A DNA stretch of 64,000 nt from Nitrosomonas sp. (GTDB lineage: Bacteria; Pseudomonadota; Gammaproteobacteria; Burkholderiales; Nitrosomonadaceae), in the NCBI GenBank assembly GCA_017984435.1, contig JAGNZK010000005.1, positions 1-64,000 on the forward strand, in the 5' to 3' direction. The translations under genes were made by a program, and so were the position numbers. This document shows, one piece after another, positions 39,490-49,994 of the stretch. A model generated the notes under the pieces. The model had not been told where the DNA came from and did no database searches. It saw nothing but the letters and a program-made list of their open reading frames with translations. Each line of letters begins with the position of its first letter. The first letter of the stretch is position 1.

Positions 39490-40128
39490 CTACTCAGAAT
39501 CACCCAATGCATCCAACTTCATTTGAACAATATTATAGTAATTATTGCTCTTACTCAGCTTATCAATGGCCGCTTGATAGCTAAGCCGTGCTTCGGAAAT
39601 TTTTTTGGAAGCTACCAATATATCGCCTTTACGATCTGAATATAATCCTGCAAAAGTCTCTCCGTGTTGCGTATTCAGAATTCTTAACGCTTCATCATAT
39701 TTTTCTTCATCCAGCAAGATGCCGGCAATTCTTAATCGCGCCACATCGTGCAGCGCCGTTTCTTTTGCATTATCGATTATCCACTGCAGGTTTTGTATCG
39801 CACGTTTATTGTTACCTGCCTCGACATCGGCTTGTGCAGCAATGAACGCAGCACGAGGCGCATAACCGCTGGATGGAAAACCTTCGGTGAGCAAATGCGC
39901 CGCATCATTGATTTTTGCAGGTTCATTGGATAGCCGGACCTGCTGTAACAAAACATATAAATCAGCCGCCTGCTGTGCCTGTTGCTGTTGATAATATTTC
40001 CAAGCCTGTGTGCCGCCAATAGTAACCAGCATAGCTGTTAACAGGATTGTGGCAGCGGTACCAAACCTGTCCCACCACGTTTTGATGCCGTCTATATTGT
40101 CTTGATCTTCGTGATTATAAGTTGCCAT
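39490..40128 (-). CDS. YfgM-like TPR protein (SecYEG/BamB-associated)
   Basis: A 212-residue single-pass inner-membrane protein: N-terminal cytoplasmic stub, transmembrane segment near 24-43 (ATILLTAMLVTIGGTQAW), and a periplasmic TPR-like helical region. YfgM in E. coli associates with the translocon and periplasmic chaperones; in this position, between hisS and bamB, the family is consistent. It lies 95 bases after hisS. Confidence 0.9.
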   Translation of the reverse strand: MATYNHEDQDNIDGIKTWWDRFGTAATILLTAMLVTIGGTQAWKYYQQQQAQQAADLYVLLQQVRLSNEPAKINDAAHLLTEGFPSSGYAPRAAFIAAQADVEAGNNKRAIQNLQWIIDNAKETALHDVARLRIAGILLDEEKYDEALRILNTQHGETFAGLYSDRKGDILVASKKISEARLSYQAAIDKLSKSNNYYNIVQMKLDALGDSE

Positions 40129-40223
40129 GGTATCTTCCTGAATAAGTTCTGATTGGACAAATACTCAACGCATTGAGCGAACCGTTTATCGTATTAAATA
40201 TTCCTATATTAATGATATAACAC

Positions 40224-41483
40224 TCATTTTCTAACTAATGCAGTCACTGCGCTTAATTTCACACTGGCTTGTTCGATCGGCTCGCGCAATGGTTTTATGG
40301 TCACTTCTTGGGCTGCAACTTCATCCTCACCGATAATCAATGCATAATAAGCGCCCGTGGCATCCGCTTTTTTCATCTGAGACTTGAAGCTGCCACCGCC
40401 ACAATGCAAAATGACACTAAGTCCCTCATCACGGAGAAATTCGGCGCATTTCCAGGCATAATCCGTCACTTGCTCACCCTGATGCACGATATAGATATCG
40501 GGAGCAGGTTGTGTCACTTGCTGACCGCATTCTTGCATCAACGTCAGCAATCGTTCAATACCCATCGCGAAACCACAAGCTGGCGCGGATTTTCCTCCCA
40601 CCTGCTCAATTAAACCATCATACCGTCCGCCTGCACAAACCGTTCCCTGTGCGCCTAGCTGGTCAGTCACCCATTCAAATACCGTGCGGTTGTAGTAGTC
40701 AAGTCCTCTTACCAAGCGTAAATTAATCTCAAAAGGAATGCCTTGTTCACGCAATATGCACTGCAATGACTCAAAATGCATGCAGGATTCTTCATCCAGA
40801 TCATCAATCAGCTTAGGCGCACCCCCAATGATTTCCTGCATGCCGGGATTCTTGCTATCCAGTATGCGTAGTGGATTCGTATGCAAACGTCTTAATGAAT
40901 CTTCGTCCAGATTGTCACGATGCTGTTCGAAGTATTTAATCAACCGTGTGCGATGTAATGCACGTGATTCAGCATCACCCAGTGTACTGATTTCCAGACG
41001 CAATCCGGAGATTCCCAATAAATCCCACAGCCGAGAACACATCACGATCAGTTCTGCATCAATATCCGGCCCGGCATAGCCCAGTGCTTCGACGCCCACT
41101 TGGTGAAATTGCCGATAACGCCCTTTCTGCGGCCGTTCATGCCTGAACATCGGACCAGAATAATATAATCGCTGTGGGCCTGCGTACAAAAGATTATGTT
41201 CGATGGCGGCACGTACACACGACGCGGTACCTTCAGGACGCAAAGTTAAACTGTCATTATTGAGATGATCGGTGAAGGTATACATCTCTTTTTCAACAAT
41301 GTCAGTCACTTCACCAATGGAACGAATGAATAAATCAGTTTGTTCTACGATGGGGGTTCGGATATTCCGATAACCGTAAGCAGCAAGCCATTGCTGCACT
41401 GTCTGTTCAAAATATGCCCACCGATAGGATTCATTCGGGAGAATGTCATTCATCCCACGAATTGCTTTAACACCATTAGCCAT
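40224..41483 (-). CDS. hisS: Histidyl-tRNA synthetase HisS
   Basis: Class II synthetase charging tRNA-His. RGMNDILP is at the N-terminus, motif 2 is [34 protein letters not shown] and [12 protein letters not shown] follow, then an anticodon-binding domain. The 419-residue length is normal. The ATG shares one base with the ispG stop (TGATG), so translation is probably coupled. Confidence 0.97.
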   Translation of the reverse strand: MANGVKAIRGMNDILPNESYRWAYFEQTVQQWLAAYGYRNIRTPIVEQTDLFIRSIGEVTDIVEKEMYTFTDHLNNDSLTLRPEGTASCVRAAIEHNLLYAGPQRLYYSGPMFRHERPQKGRYRQFHQVGVEALGYAGPDIDAELIVMCSRLWDLLGISGLRLEISTLGDAESRALHRTRLIKYFEQHRDNLDEDSLRRLHTNPLRILDSKNPGMQEIIGGAPKLIDDLDEESCMHFESLQCILREQGIPFEINLRLVRGLDYYNRTVFEWVTDQLGAQGTVCAGGRYDGLIEQVGGKSAPACGFAMGIERLLTLMQECGQQVTQPAPDIYIVHQGEQVTDYAWKCAEFLRDEGLSVILHCGGGSFKSQMKKADATGAYYALIIGEDEVAAQEVTIKPLREPIEQASVKLSAVTALVRK

Positions 41484-42721
41484 CAGACAGCTTTTCTCGG
41501 ATACTTTTCGCTAACATATTTATCGACGATCTGACGGAACTCGTTGGCAATATTGTCGCCTTTTAAAGTCACGGTTTTCTGCCCATCGACAAATACCGGC
41601 GCTACCGGCGTTTCACCGGAACCCGGCAGGCTAATACCGATATTGGCATGCTTGCTCTCACCAGGACCATTCACCACACACCCCATGACAGCCAATGACA
41701 TATTTTCAACACCTTCATATTGCTCGCGCCATACGATCATTTCATCACGCACATATGCCTGAATACTCTCGGCCAGTTCTTGGAAGTAAGTGCTGGTGGT
41801 ACGACCACATCCCGGACAGGCCGCTACCAGTGGAACAAATGCGCGCAGTCCCATGGTCTGCAAAATTTCTTGTGCGACAATCACTTCCCGCGAGCGGCTG
41901 CCACCCGGCTCCGGCGTCAATGAAATACGGATGGTATCTCCGATGCCTTCCTGCAAAAGTACTGCCAATGCCGCTGTCGACGCCACAATGCCTTTGGAAC
42001 CCATGCCCGCTTCTGTTAAACCCAAATGCAATGCATAATCACAACGTGCAGCCAATTCACGGTATACCATGATCAAATCCTGCACACCGCTAACTTTGCA
42101 GGACAAGACAATTTTGTTGCGATTAAGGCCAATCTCTTCCGCCCTGGCCGCACTTTCCAGCGCTGATGTAATCAATGCCTCCCGCATCACATATTTGGCA
42201 TCTTGCGGATCGCTGGAAGCTGCATTTTCATCCATAATACGCGCCAACATTTCTGGATCGAGACTTCCCCAATTGACACCGATACGCACTGGTTTGTCGT
42301 ATTTGCAGGCTGTCTCGATCAAGATGGTAAATTGTTCATCGCGTTTTTTGCCATGCCCGACATTTCCCGGATTAATGCGAAATTTTGCCAAAGTTTTTGC
42401 GCATTCGGGATAACTGGTCAGTAATTTATGACCGTTAAAATGAAAATCGCCAACCAGTGGAACATGGCACCCCATATCATCCAAGCGCGCACGTATTCCC
42501 GGTACAGCACTCGCTGCTTCCATTGAATTGACAGTGATACGGACTAATTCAGATCCTGCGCGCGCCAATTGTGCAACCTGCTCGGTAGTCGCCACCTCAT
42601 CAACCGTATCGGTATTGGTCATCGATTGCACAACGACCGGTGCACCGCCACCCACCATGACGGTCCCAACCCGGACACCCACACTGGATCGGCGCTTTAT
42701 AGAAAAATCATTTTCAGACAT
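41483..42721 (-). CDS. ispG: 4-hydroxy-3-methylbut-2-enyl diphosphate synthase IspG
   Basis: Iron-sulfur enzyme of the MEP isoprenoid pathway that reduces MEcPP to HMBPP. The [4Fe-4S] cysteines are in CPGCGRTT and in [10 protein letters not shown]; the TIM-barrel N-terminal part has [11 protein letters not shown]. The 412 residues correspond to the short (proteobacterial) form. It follows the rodZ gene by 38 bases. Confidence 0.97.
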   Translation of the reverse strand: MSENDFSIKRRSSVGVRVGTVMVGGGAPVVVQSMTNTDTVDEVATTEQVAQLARAGSELVRITVNSMEAASAVPGIRARLDDMGCHVPLVGDFHFNGHKLLTSYPECAKTLAKFRINPGNVGHGKKRDEQFTILIETACKYDKPVRIGVNWGSLDPEMLARIMDENAASSDPQDAKYVMREALITSALESAARAEEIGLNRNKIVLSCKVSGVQDLIMVYRELAARCDYALHLGLTEAGMGSKGIVASTAALAVLLQEGIGDTIRISLTPEPGGSRSREVIVAQEILQTMGLRAFVPLVAACPGCGRTTSTYFQELAESIQAYVRDEMIVWREQYEGVENMSLAVMGCVVNGPGESKHANIGISLPGSGETPVAPVFVDGQKTVTLKGDNIANEFRQIVDKYVSEKYPRKAV

Positions 42722-42759
42722 AATTTAATTGTATATAGATCAAAAGATTACAAGCACTT

Positions 42760-43992
42760 TTACTTGAGTGTGAAACGCGCGGTTCCATCTTGCTTTTTGT
42801 AGGAAGAAATATCAATTTCCGTATCATTATAAGTGAGATTAACACCTGACGCATTGCCTACAACAATTGACAATGGTTTTTTACCCGTAATAATTTGCTC
42901 ACTTCCACCCTTTTTGAGTTGTTCGAATAAAGAAACACCCTTGCCGTCAACCACTTTGACCCATGAGTCCGCAGTAAATTTAAAATATAAATTACCCAAA
43001 TCACTGGGTGCCACAACCGGTTTCCCTGTTTCTTGGACGAGGGGCTTGCTTTCTATCGGGATAACAATAGGTTCAATTTTTATACCGGACTCCGTTGCCG
43101 AATTCTTCTCTCTGTTTATCGAGTCATTTGTTTCCGGTATCTTATTCGTTTGACCATTAGTCACATTCTTTACAATTGCCGGTAAAGGCAATTGGATTTC
43201 CACCGACGTCTTTTCAGCGTCTGTCTTTACCTCATTATTGACAGAATTATTATCTGATTTTTTATTATTATCCTCAAAAATAAAATACCCTCCAAGGATC
43301 ATAACAAATAAAACAATAACAATGATTAGTCGATTGTTACCGGAACTTTCCCGATTTGAAGCAAAGGATATTTGCTTATTCTTAAATGGTGTTCTCTCAT
43401 AAGTTGATATCACCGGCGCTGATTCGGGAATGAGTTGCAGCAATGGAACAGGATCCAATTGTACAAGGTTGGCGTAATTGCGAATAAAACCTCGCAAGAA
43501 TGTACGCCCTGGTAATTTCTCAAAATCTTCCTTCTCGATCGCTCCGATTTGTTGGACCGAAAGACGTAACTGCCGGGATACATCGTCTATGCTCATACCC
43601 TTGGCTACTCTTGCCCTACGTAATAGATGCCCGACACTTTGCACGACACTCGCTGAATCAATCGTATTCGGCTCATTCTTAACTATCGAATCAAGACTTG
43701 TATTTATATTTTCGTTACTGCTCACTGCGATTTGCTCAATATTATTTTTGTTTTGATCAATAGGAAGTAAGCCCAAATCCGAAATCTGCGCTTTATCTAA
43801 GGATTCCACATCTTCTTTCTCCGACACTGGCATGCTTTCATTGATCGTTATGTTTCTCTGACTATTCTCCGTACCATTTTCATGTTCAGTTCGCACTCTA
43901 TAGCTTCCTATTGTTGTATCTAAGTCACTATTAACTGATTCTCTATTCCCTGGCAACTGGCCATTATTATCGCTGTGATTTAGCCCACTCAT
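42760..43992 (-). CDS. rodZ: RodZ-like helix-turn-helix membrane protein
   Basis: Cell-shape protein that links MreB to the wall machinery. The Cro/XRE-type helix-turn-helix region begins near residue 116 (VGHLLRRARVAKGMSIDDVS), a transmembrane helix lies near 222-242, and a periplasmic DUF4115 domain ends the protein (about 330-410). The first 115 residues are an Asn/Ser/Glu-rich, apparently disordered extension; most RodZ proteins start almost directly at the helix-turn-helix. It overlaps pilW by one base. Confidence 0.88.
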   Translation of the reverse strand: MSGLNHSDNNGQLPGNRESVNSDLDTTIGSYRVRTEHENGTENSQRNITINESMPVSEKEDVESLDKAQISDLGLLPIDQNKNNIEQIAVSSNENINTSLDSIVKNEPNTIDSASVVQSVGHLLRRARVAKGMSIDDVSRQLRLSVQQIGAIEKEDFEKLPGRTFLRGFIRNYANLVQLDPVPLLQLIPESAPVISTYERTPFKNKQISFASNRESSGNNRLIIVIVLFVMILGGYFIFEDNNKKSDNNSVNNEVKTDAEKTSVEIQLPLPAIVKNVTNGQTNKIPETNDSINREKNSATESGIKIEPIVIPIESKPLVQETGKPVVAPSDLGNLYFKFTADSWVKVVDGKGVSLFEQLKKGGSEQIITGKKPLSIVVGNASGVNLTYNDTEIDISSYKKQDGTARFTLK

Positions 43993-44777
43993 TATTTAAT
44001 TTTTCCTTCTCGAACTGCGGCTGCTTCTTTGGAATCAGGAAAATATTTTTGCAATTGAAAAATGTAGCTATCCGCGGCCGATTGATCACCGATTGCCTGC
44101 TCGATTCGTATTGCCAATAATAAGCTTTCAGGAGTCGATGTATTATTTTGCAGGAAAAGAACAAGTCTTGATTTCGCTTCAGCTAAATTTCCACGTTGAA
44201 AATCGATATCAACCAACCCAATCGATGCAGGTGAATAATTGGGCTGAATTGACAATGCTCTTTGGAAGAATAGTTGCGCCTCATTGTATTTCTGACGTTT
44301 AAGTTCACAAATACCCGCGTTGGTCAATGACATTTCTGGCGTTGGATAGAGCGGATCTTGCGCCGCAATCATAAAATGATTAATGGCTTGATCCGTACGC
44401 TGCGCAAAACGTTGGCATAAAAACCATCCATAATTATTATGGATCTCCGAATTTTTAGGAGCTAACCGAATGGCTTGTTCGAAGTTATTCAGTGCCTTAC
44501 TATCATCATTGAGTGTCATATTAATCAACCCCAGCACGTTGTGCGCCGGCGCATAATTGGATTGCGCCTGTAATGCCTCCGTCACCTCTTCTATGGCAAC
44601 TTCTAGTTGTCCTCTATTGAAATATTCAGCGGCCAGCTCCGTATGAATTTTAGCGCTCTGATACGCTCGGTCTGATCTAGCCTGACTCGACATTCCTTCG
44701 TCGATCGGTTGTTGTACACAAGCATTTAACCATAAAGAACATAGCAGTATATAAAAAACCAACGGAATTCTTTTCAC
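43992..44777 (-). CDS. pilW: Type IV pilus biogenesis lipoprotein PilW/PilF
   Basis: A 261-residue outer-membrane lipoprotein made of TPR repeats, which helps the PilQ secretin assemble. The signal ends LWLNAC with Cys20. About five TPR units are visible (for example YAPAHNVLGLINMTLNDDSK, NSEIHNNYGWFLCQR). It is encoded directly after rlmN with a one-base overlap, the conserved betaproteobacterial position. Other pilus genes are not in the window. Confidence 0.92.
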   Translation of the reverse strand: MKRIPLVFYILLCSLWLNACVQQPIDEGMSSQARSDRAYQSAKIHTELAAEYFNRGQLEVAIEEVTEALQAQSNYAPAHNVLGLINMTLNDDSKALNNFEQAIRLAPKNSEIHNNYGWFLCQRFAQRTDQAINHFMIAAQDPLYPTPEMSLTNAGICELKRQKYNEAQLFFQRALSIQPNYSPASIGLVDIDFQRGNLAEAKSRLVLFLQNNTSTPESLLLAIRIEQAIGDQSAADSYIFQLQKYFPDSKEAAAVREGKIK

Positions 44778-45874
44778 TATACGATTTCCGCTTTTATATG
44801 TGCCGTGCGGCGTGTTTTATCTTTCACCTGACCCGCCAATTGACCACAAGCGGCTGCTATATCGTCTCCACGCGTTTTTCTGACCGTCGTAACAAACCCA
44901 GCTTGCATGAGCACATCACGGAAAACACGTACAGTCTCTGTTGCAGAACGCTTAAAACCGGATTCCGGAAACGAATTAAATGGAATCAGGTTAAATTTAC
45001 AGGGTGTATCTTGTACCAATTCTATTAGCTCACGCGCGTGCGCCACACTGTCATTAACGCCATCCAGCATGACATACTCAAAAGTTATAAAATCCCTCGG
45101 TGCAGCTGACAAATATCGTTGACAAGCAGCCAGTAATTCTTTAATCGGATATTTTTTATTAATTGGCACCAATTGATCGCGTAAAGCATCATTCGGTGCA
45201 TGTAATGAGATGGCTAGGGCAACCGGACAACGCTCACGCAATCGATCAATCGCAGGTACCAATCCCGAAGTACTTACTGTAACACGCCGCCGTGAAAGAC
45301 CGTAGGCGTGATCATCCAGCATCAAATCCAAAGCCGTAACCACATTATCAAAATTAGCTAATGGTTCACCCATGCCCATCATCACCACGTTACTAACAAC
45401 CCGGTTAGTATCCATTGCAGTATCTTTCGAGTCCGCTTTGAGCGTTTTATTTGCAATCCACAGTTGTCCAATAATTTCTGCAACTGTTAGATTGCGATTA
45501 AATCCTTGTCTGCCTGTCGAACAAAAAGTACAGGCCAAAGCACATCCAACTTGGCTCGAAACACATAAAGTGCCACGATTTGCTTCCGGTATGAAGACAG
45601 TTTCTATACCATTATCCGCACCAACCGACAGCAACCACTTACGTGTTCCATCCGCTGCCACATAATCAGAAATAATCTGTGGTGATTCAATCACTGCGAG
45701 TGTTGTCAGTTTTTCACGTAAACTCTTCGCTAAATCACTCATATCGACAAAATCGGTAATACCAGATTGATGAATCCAGCGCAGCAATTGTTTCGCACGG
45801 AACGGTTTTTCCCCGATTTCCAGGCAAAAATCGGCTAGGCCCTTAACATCATAATTTAACAGATTGGTAGTCAC
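44777..45874 (-). CDS. rlmN: Dual-specificity 23S rRNA/tRNA methyltransferase RlmN
   Basis: Radical-SAM enzyme that methylates C2 of A2503 in 23S rRNA and A37 in some tRNAs. The cluster motif CALACTFC (CxxxCxxC) is present, as are [12 protein letters not shown] and the catalytic C-terminal cysteine in [12 protein letters not shown]. The 365 residues are normal. It lies 19 bases after ndk. Confidence 0.97.
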   Translation of the reverse strand: MTTNLLNYDVKGLADFCLEIGEKPFRAKQLLRWIHQSGITDFVDMSDLAKSLREKLTTLAVIESPQIISDYVAADGTRKWLLSVGADNGIETVFIPEANRGTLCVSSQVGCALACTFCSTGRQGFNRNLTVAEIIGQLWIANKTLKADSKDTAMDTNRVVSNVVMMGMGEPLANFDNVVTALDLMLDDHAYGLSRRRVTVSTSGLVPAIDRLRERCPVALAISLHAPNDALRDQLVPINKKYPIKELLAACQRYLSAAPRDFITFEYVMLDGVNDSVAHARELIELVQDTPCKFNLIPFNSFPESGFKRSATETVRVFRDVLMQAGFVTTVRKTRGDDIAAACGQLAGQVKDKTRRTAHIKAEIV

Positions 45875-45893
45875 GATTCAGATGGCGAATGCT

Positions 45894-46319
45894 TTAACGA
45901 GAATAAACATTTAATGCCGGAAAGAAACAGGCAATCTCAATAGCAGCAGTTTCAGGAGCATCCGAGCCATGCACTGCATTGGCATCAATACTATCTGCAA
46001 AATCAGCACGGATTGTCCCTTTCTCCGCCTTCTTAGGATCTGTCGCTCCCATTAAATCCCGATTCTTTTTAATCGCATCATCTCCTTCCAAGACTTGCAC
46101 CATCACAGGACCAGATATCATAAAATTTACTAAATCGCGGAAAAATGGCCGCTCACGATGCACTGCGTAAAATTGCTCTGCATCAGCTTGCGACAAATGC
46201 ACCATACGAGCAGCAATGACCTTTAAACCATTTGATTCAAAACGCGAATAAATCTGTCCAATTACATTTTTTGCAACAGCATCCGGTTTAATAATCGATA
46301 ACGTTCTCTCAATTGCCAT
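45894..46319 (-). CDS. ndk: Nucleoside diphosphate kinase
   Basis: Balances nucleoside triphosphate pools. The start at ATG 46319 ([18 protein letters not shown]) matches the family; an upstream in-frame ATG adds four residues. The catalytic histidine is in [12 protein letters not shown]. At 141 residues it is exactly typical. It heads the ndk-rlmN-pilW-rodZ-ispG-hisS run. Confidence 0.97.
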   Translation of the reverse strand: MAIERTLSIIKPDAVAKNVIGQIYSRFESNGLKVIAARMVHLSQADAEQFYAVHRERPFFRDLVNFMISGPVMVQVLEGDDAIKKNRDLMGATDPKKAEKGTIRADFADSIDANAVHGSDAPETAAIEIACFFPALNVYSR

Positions 46320-46455
46320 TAAATACTCCAATAAATTAATAAATTAAACGCGTATTTTAACAAAAAATCCAAATTCAATCTGGAAAAACACACAGTACCA
46401 TGTTGTGAGCAGAATATTTTGCTTAATGAGAATTCATTGCGAACCAGACTATCAT

Positions 46456-47289
46456 TCACGGTATTCGATCAGATTTATGGCGATCACGAAAATATTTTTT
46501 ATTTTCATAATACGTTTCAATATTATTATCCTCACCCCAACCCGGATAACCCAAGAGCGGAACTGGTGTTAAATCAGAGCTCGATGATAAGGTCTTTAAT
46601 AAAAAAGGCTCTAACATCAAATCGATTGAATGTAATTGATCCGACAAATCCTGAGTAAAAAATGCTTCTTTTACATTGAATATAATTCCTTTCCCGGTCA
46701 TTCCAACATAGGGATCTAGTGCTTTCTCATACAATCCATGACCAAAAACAAAAAATCGCATGGATGACAGCACCGCTTTACGCTGTTGCCAAAATAATTT
46801 TTTCCATTCAAAGTCTTTTAACAATTGCATTAATACTTTCTGACTACTTACAACAATAACGCCTGATTCGTCGAAAAGCGTTGCTGCATCCCTTAATGCA
46901 CTTCGATGTTTTATTCCATTCAATGATTCAGATAATCGTGCTTGGTAATGCAATTGGTTAAGTACTGCTTTAGCACGTGGAAATATGTGCCATACCAATG
47001 CATTAAAGAAGTCATGCCAACTCTTAGTTCTTGTTTGCACCTGACCGGTTAAATAAATTTTCGATTCATATTCCTGTTCAAAACATTGTTTCCGAGCTAC
47101 TGGCGACACAAAACAAATTTGCTTTCCTGAACGAGTAGCAATCTGCCTCTTCTGAATATTCATGCAGTTCAAATCAATATGCTCTGGCCAGAATTGCATA
47201 TTTTCAACATGCTTCTTTAAATACTCGAATGATCCAAACATGGGAGAAAGATCCATAAAATTTGGATTCCAGTCTTGGACATTCCTCAT
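46456..47289 (-). CDS. DUF3025 family protein
   Basis: A 277-residue soluble protein. WHDFFNALVWHIFPRAKAVL and the nearby HRSALRDAATLFDESGVI block are hallmarks of DUF3025, a proteobacterial family without known function. It ends GYPGWGEDN then a charged tail. It lies 54 bases downstream of the EI24-type membrane protein gene, so they may be co-transcribed. Confidence 0.85.
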   Translation of the reverse strand: MRNVQDWNPNFMDLSPMFGSFEYLKKHVENMQFWPEHIDLNCMNIQKRQIATRSGKQICFVSPVARKQCFEQEYESKIYLTGQVQTRTKSWHDFFNALVWHIFPRAKAVLNQLHYQARLSESLNGIKHRSALRDAATLFDESGVIVVSSQKVLMQLLKDFEWKKLFWQQRKAVLSSMRFFVFGHGLYEKALDPYVGMTGKGIIFNVKEAFFTQDLSDQLHSIDLMLEPFLLKTLSSSSDLTPVPLLGYPGWGEDNNIETYYENKKYFRDRHKSDRIP

Positions 47290-47343
47290 TAATTTGTAAC
47301 CTGAATACTAAATTTATTTAAAGAGTTATGGCGGCTGGCAAGT

Positions 47344-48090
47344 TTATAGATGTTCAATGTTGAGGAGAGTTCTTTCATTCTGAGCACGCAAAAGTTTTAG
47401 ATGCTCTAGCCCAAAATGTATAAACGTGAGTGCTGTAAATATGGGTGCCAGTAAATTAAGAAGAGGCACAAACTGAATTAAACCTGTCAACAATCCTAAT
47501 CCCCATAGCGAATATCTGTTCGAAACACAAATCGTCTTGATTTCTTGTTTACTGGCATGCTCCGATAGTGCGTCATAGCGGAATAGCTGTTGATTCATAA
47601 AAGCCGCTGTTACAAAAGGAATAATAATTCCTGCTCCAATCGTCCATAATGGCAATGTAATAACCCAGATCAATATAAAAATACCACTGGCGAGTATCGC
47701 ATTAATAATACTCCCACTGAAAGTACCTCCATGTTCCCGCTTAAGCTCAGGGTAGTAACGATTAGCAACCAGTTTTATGAGTGCGGGCATTACAAAAATA
47801 GTTGTAATAATGAGTGTAGTCATTATTACAAGTGGAACAAATACAATAACATGCAATAAACCTTGAATGCTTACAGCAATCCAACCAGGCTCAACATTCT
47901 TTAGCCACTCACCGATACCAATTTCAACAAAGACTTGATAAATCAGCTCAGAGAAATTATCCCAAAAAATATAGCCAATAGCGAACCAAAAGAGTGTCGC
48001 GACAAGAATTGGCCAAACTACAATCCAGGCAATCTTGAATCGTATTAGGTCTCGAAATGTGCTTTTAATTGCTTTAAATACGGGAGACAT
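47344..48090 (-). CDS. EI24/CysZ-like membrane protein
   Basis: A 248-residue inner-membrane protein with about five or six hydrophobic stretches (for example IAWIVVWPILVATLFWFAIG near residues 18-37). The pattern, with PFVTAAFMNQQLFRYDALSEHA followed by further helices, is that of the EI24 domain (seen as PFVTAAFMNQQLF and RYDALSEHA). CysZ of this superfamily imports sulfate, but no sulfur gene is nearby and this protein may differ in substrate. It is divergent from flgM, 296 bases apart. Confidence 0.8.
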   Translation of the reverse strand: MSPVFKAIKSTFRDLIRFKIAWIVVWPILVATLFWFAIGYIFWDNFSELIYQVFVEIGIGEWLKNVEPGWIAVSIQGLLHVIVFVPLVIMTTLIITTIFVMPALIKLVANRYYPELKREHGGTFSGSIINAILASGIFILIWVITLPLWTIGAGIIIPFVTAAFMNQQLFRYDALSEHASKQEIKTICVSNRYSLWGLGLLTGLIQFVPLLNLLAPIFTALTFIHFGLEHLKLLRAQNERTLLNIEHL

Positions 48091-48325
48091 CTGATCTCAC
48101 AATAAAGAAATATGTATTTGATCTAAAAATGGCGATTATCTATGATATTGACTTGCTTCACCAATGCAGTAAGAGCAATATTCTCACTTTATCGTAAATT
48201 ACATTGCTCAAATCATAAATAAACTCGATGATTTGTCGTAACCTGTGACCTAGGTCTAAGAAAATCAAACACTACTCATCCTATAAGTAAACCAGATTCA
48301 TATTAGGTAAAAGTACATTAGACAC

Positions 48326-48352
48326 TAAAGTTTCAAATAAAGACGTCGATAA
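48326..48352 (+). promoter_or_regulatory. Sigma-28 (FliA) promoter of flgM-flgN
   Basis: TAAAGTTT at 48326-48333 and GTCGATAA at 48345-48352, with 15 bases between TAAA and the -10 element: nearly the full FliA consensus. It lies 35 bases before the flgM ATG, so FliA would drive its own inhibitor FlgM, the standard feedback. Confidence 0.88.
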
Positions 48353-48386
48353 AATATCCAATAAGATCCCATTATAAGGAAAAAAG

Positions 48387-48692
48387 ATGAAGATAGATAA
48401 ATCATTACAGCCAGTAACAACAGTTTCTGTCAATGATGGAAAAAGACGTACTGATACCACACCCACTCCTAATACAGAACAAGAAAATAATGTACATTTA
48501 AGCTCAAATATTACAAAACTACAAAATTTAGATAGTAGTTCCGCCAGCGGTTCAATTGTAAATACAGCTCGAGTCCAAGAAATAAAACAAGCTATTAGTG
48601 AAGGCAATTTCCGAATAAATCCGGAAGTTGTCGCTGATCGACTCCTTGAAACTGTTAAGGAATTGATACAATCCAAAAAAGGTGCTGCTTAA
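48387..48692 (+). CDS. flgM: Anti-sigma-28 factor FlgM
   Basis: A 101-residue, mostly disordered protein that holds FliA inactive until exported through the finished hook. The C-terminal binding region is visible: ARVQEIKQAISEGNFRINPE, then VVADRLLETVKEL. AAGGAAAAAAG precedes the ATG. The usual upstream neighbour flgA is absent; the divergent EI24 gene is there instead. Confidence 0.94.
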   Translation: MKIDKSLQPVTTVSVNDGKRRTDTTPTPNTEQENNVHLSSNITKLQNLDSSSASGSIVNTARVQEIKQAISEGNFRINPEVVADRLLETVKELIQSKKGAA

Positions 48693-49135
48693 TGGTCACG
48701 TCTTTGCATTCAGAAAATTTTATTGCAGATTTAGAAACTGAGAAAGCCGCTCTGATGGAATTTGTTGAGATTCTTAAAAAAGAACAGAATGCTTTAGTTC
48801 AAGGAAAAATAGATGAAATTGATTATCTTGCCTCCGATAAATCGCGATTGATCGAAAGATTGATACAGTTTGATAATCATCGCAACGAGTATCTTAAGAA
48901 CCAGGGACTTACTTTAGAAAAGAATAGTATCAGTACTTGGTTCGCAAAACATTACTCAAATCAATCTCTATGGAATGAGTTATTAAAACTAGTCAGGATG
49001 GCCCAACTACTTAATCATTCTAATAGTTTGATTATTTCCACCCACCTCCAACACAATCAACGTGCTTTTACGGCATTGCACTGTGCAGCAGGGAATGTTT
49101 CCTTATATGGACCCAAAGGCCAAGCTTACATTTAG
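48692..49135 (+). CDS. flgN: Flagellar export chaperone FlgN
   Basis: A 147-residue helical chaperone for the hook-filament junction proteins FlgK and FlgL. It overlaps the flgM stop by one base (TAATG), as commonly seen. DLETEKAALMEFVEILKKEQ near the start and the leucine-rich middle fit FlgN. It ends nine bases before the convergent motD stop. Confidence 0.9.
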   Translation: MVTSLHSENFIADLETEKAALMEFVEILKKEQNALVQGKIDEIDYLASDKSRLIERLIQFDNHRNEYLKNQGLTLEKNSISTWFAKHYSNQSLWNELLKLVRMAQLLNHSNSLIISTHLQHNQRAFTALHCAAGNVSLYGPKGQAYI

Positions 49136-49144
49136 CTTCTCGTT

Positions 49145-49945
49145 TCAGTACTCAGAATCAGTATTTTTAGCAATCGGTATTTCAGTTACCTTATCAGGAT
49201 CAGTCGATAGAATCATAACGGCAACTCGTCGATTTCTTTTTCTACCTTCAGGTGTTTCATTAGTTTCTATTGGTCTATTCTCGCCATAGCCTATGGCAGT
49301 GAGTCGATTTGCCTCGACGCCATTTTCCACAAATAATCTGATCACACTACTCGCACGTGCCGTTGATAACTCCCAGTTTGATGGGAAGCTTTCTGTATGA
49401 ATTGGTAAATTATCCGTATGTCCTTCCACATGAATCTCATGCTCATGCCCTTTGATGACATAGGCAACCGCTTGTAATGCCAAGCTGGAGTTCTCGGCAA
49501 GTTTAGCCTGCCCCGGAGAAAAAAGAACACTCGCATTAATTTCCACAGTGATTCCTAGAGAATTTTGCGTAATTCTCACGTGACCATCTTTCACCAAAGG
49601 CTCCAGTGCATGCAGAATATCTTTAGCCATACCTCGCATTTTCTCTTGTTTCTTTGCTTTATGAGAATTCAACGCCTCAATACGATTGATTGAGTCGACT
49701 TGTTTGATTTGAATAGGGGAAAATTCCGAAGATTGCGCAGATATTAAACTTGATGAACTATTACTTTTAAATGCACTGACCAAAGAATGACCCAGAATGC
49801 GGTATTTACCTTCATTAATCGAAGAAACTGCATACATAACCACAAAGAATGCGAACAGTAGTGTTATAAAATCTGCATACGAAACAAGCCAGCGCTCATG
49901 ATTCTCGGTAGATTCATCATTTTTTTGTTTCCTTCTTCTTAACAT
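49145..49945 (-). CDS. motD: Flagellar stator protein MotD (MotB-like)
   Basis: Peptidoglycan-anchored half of the stator. The 266 residues comprise a single transmembrane helix with the proton-carrying Asp25 (WLVSYADFITLLFAF), a plug/linker, and an OmpA-type wall-binding domain (about 140-255: VEGHTDNLPI, ELSTARASSVIRLF). It lies 49 bases after motC and its sequence is of the MotD rather than the MotB branch. The C-terminus ends near the convergent flgN. Confidence 0.93.
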   Translation of the reverse strand: MLRRRKQKNDESTENHERWLVSYADFITLLFAFFVVMYAVSSINEGKYRILGHSLVSAFKSNSSSSLISAQSSEFSPIQIKQVDSINRIEALNSHKAKKQEKMRGMAKDILHALEPLVKDGHVRITQNSLGITVEINASVLFSPGQAKLAENSSLALQAVAYVIKGHEHEIHVEGHTDNLPIHTESFPSNWELSTARASSVIRLFVENGVEANRLTAIGYGENRPIETNETPEGRKRNRRVAVMILSTDPDKVTEIPIAKNTDSEY

Positions 49946-49994
49946 GAGATTCTCAAGAAATCACTTAATAATCAAAACAGCATTAGCGCACACA

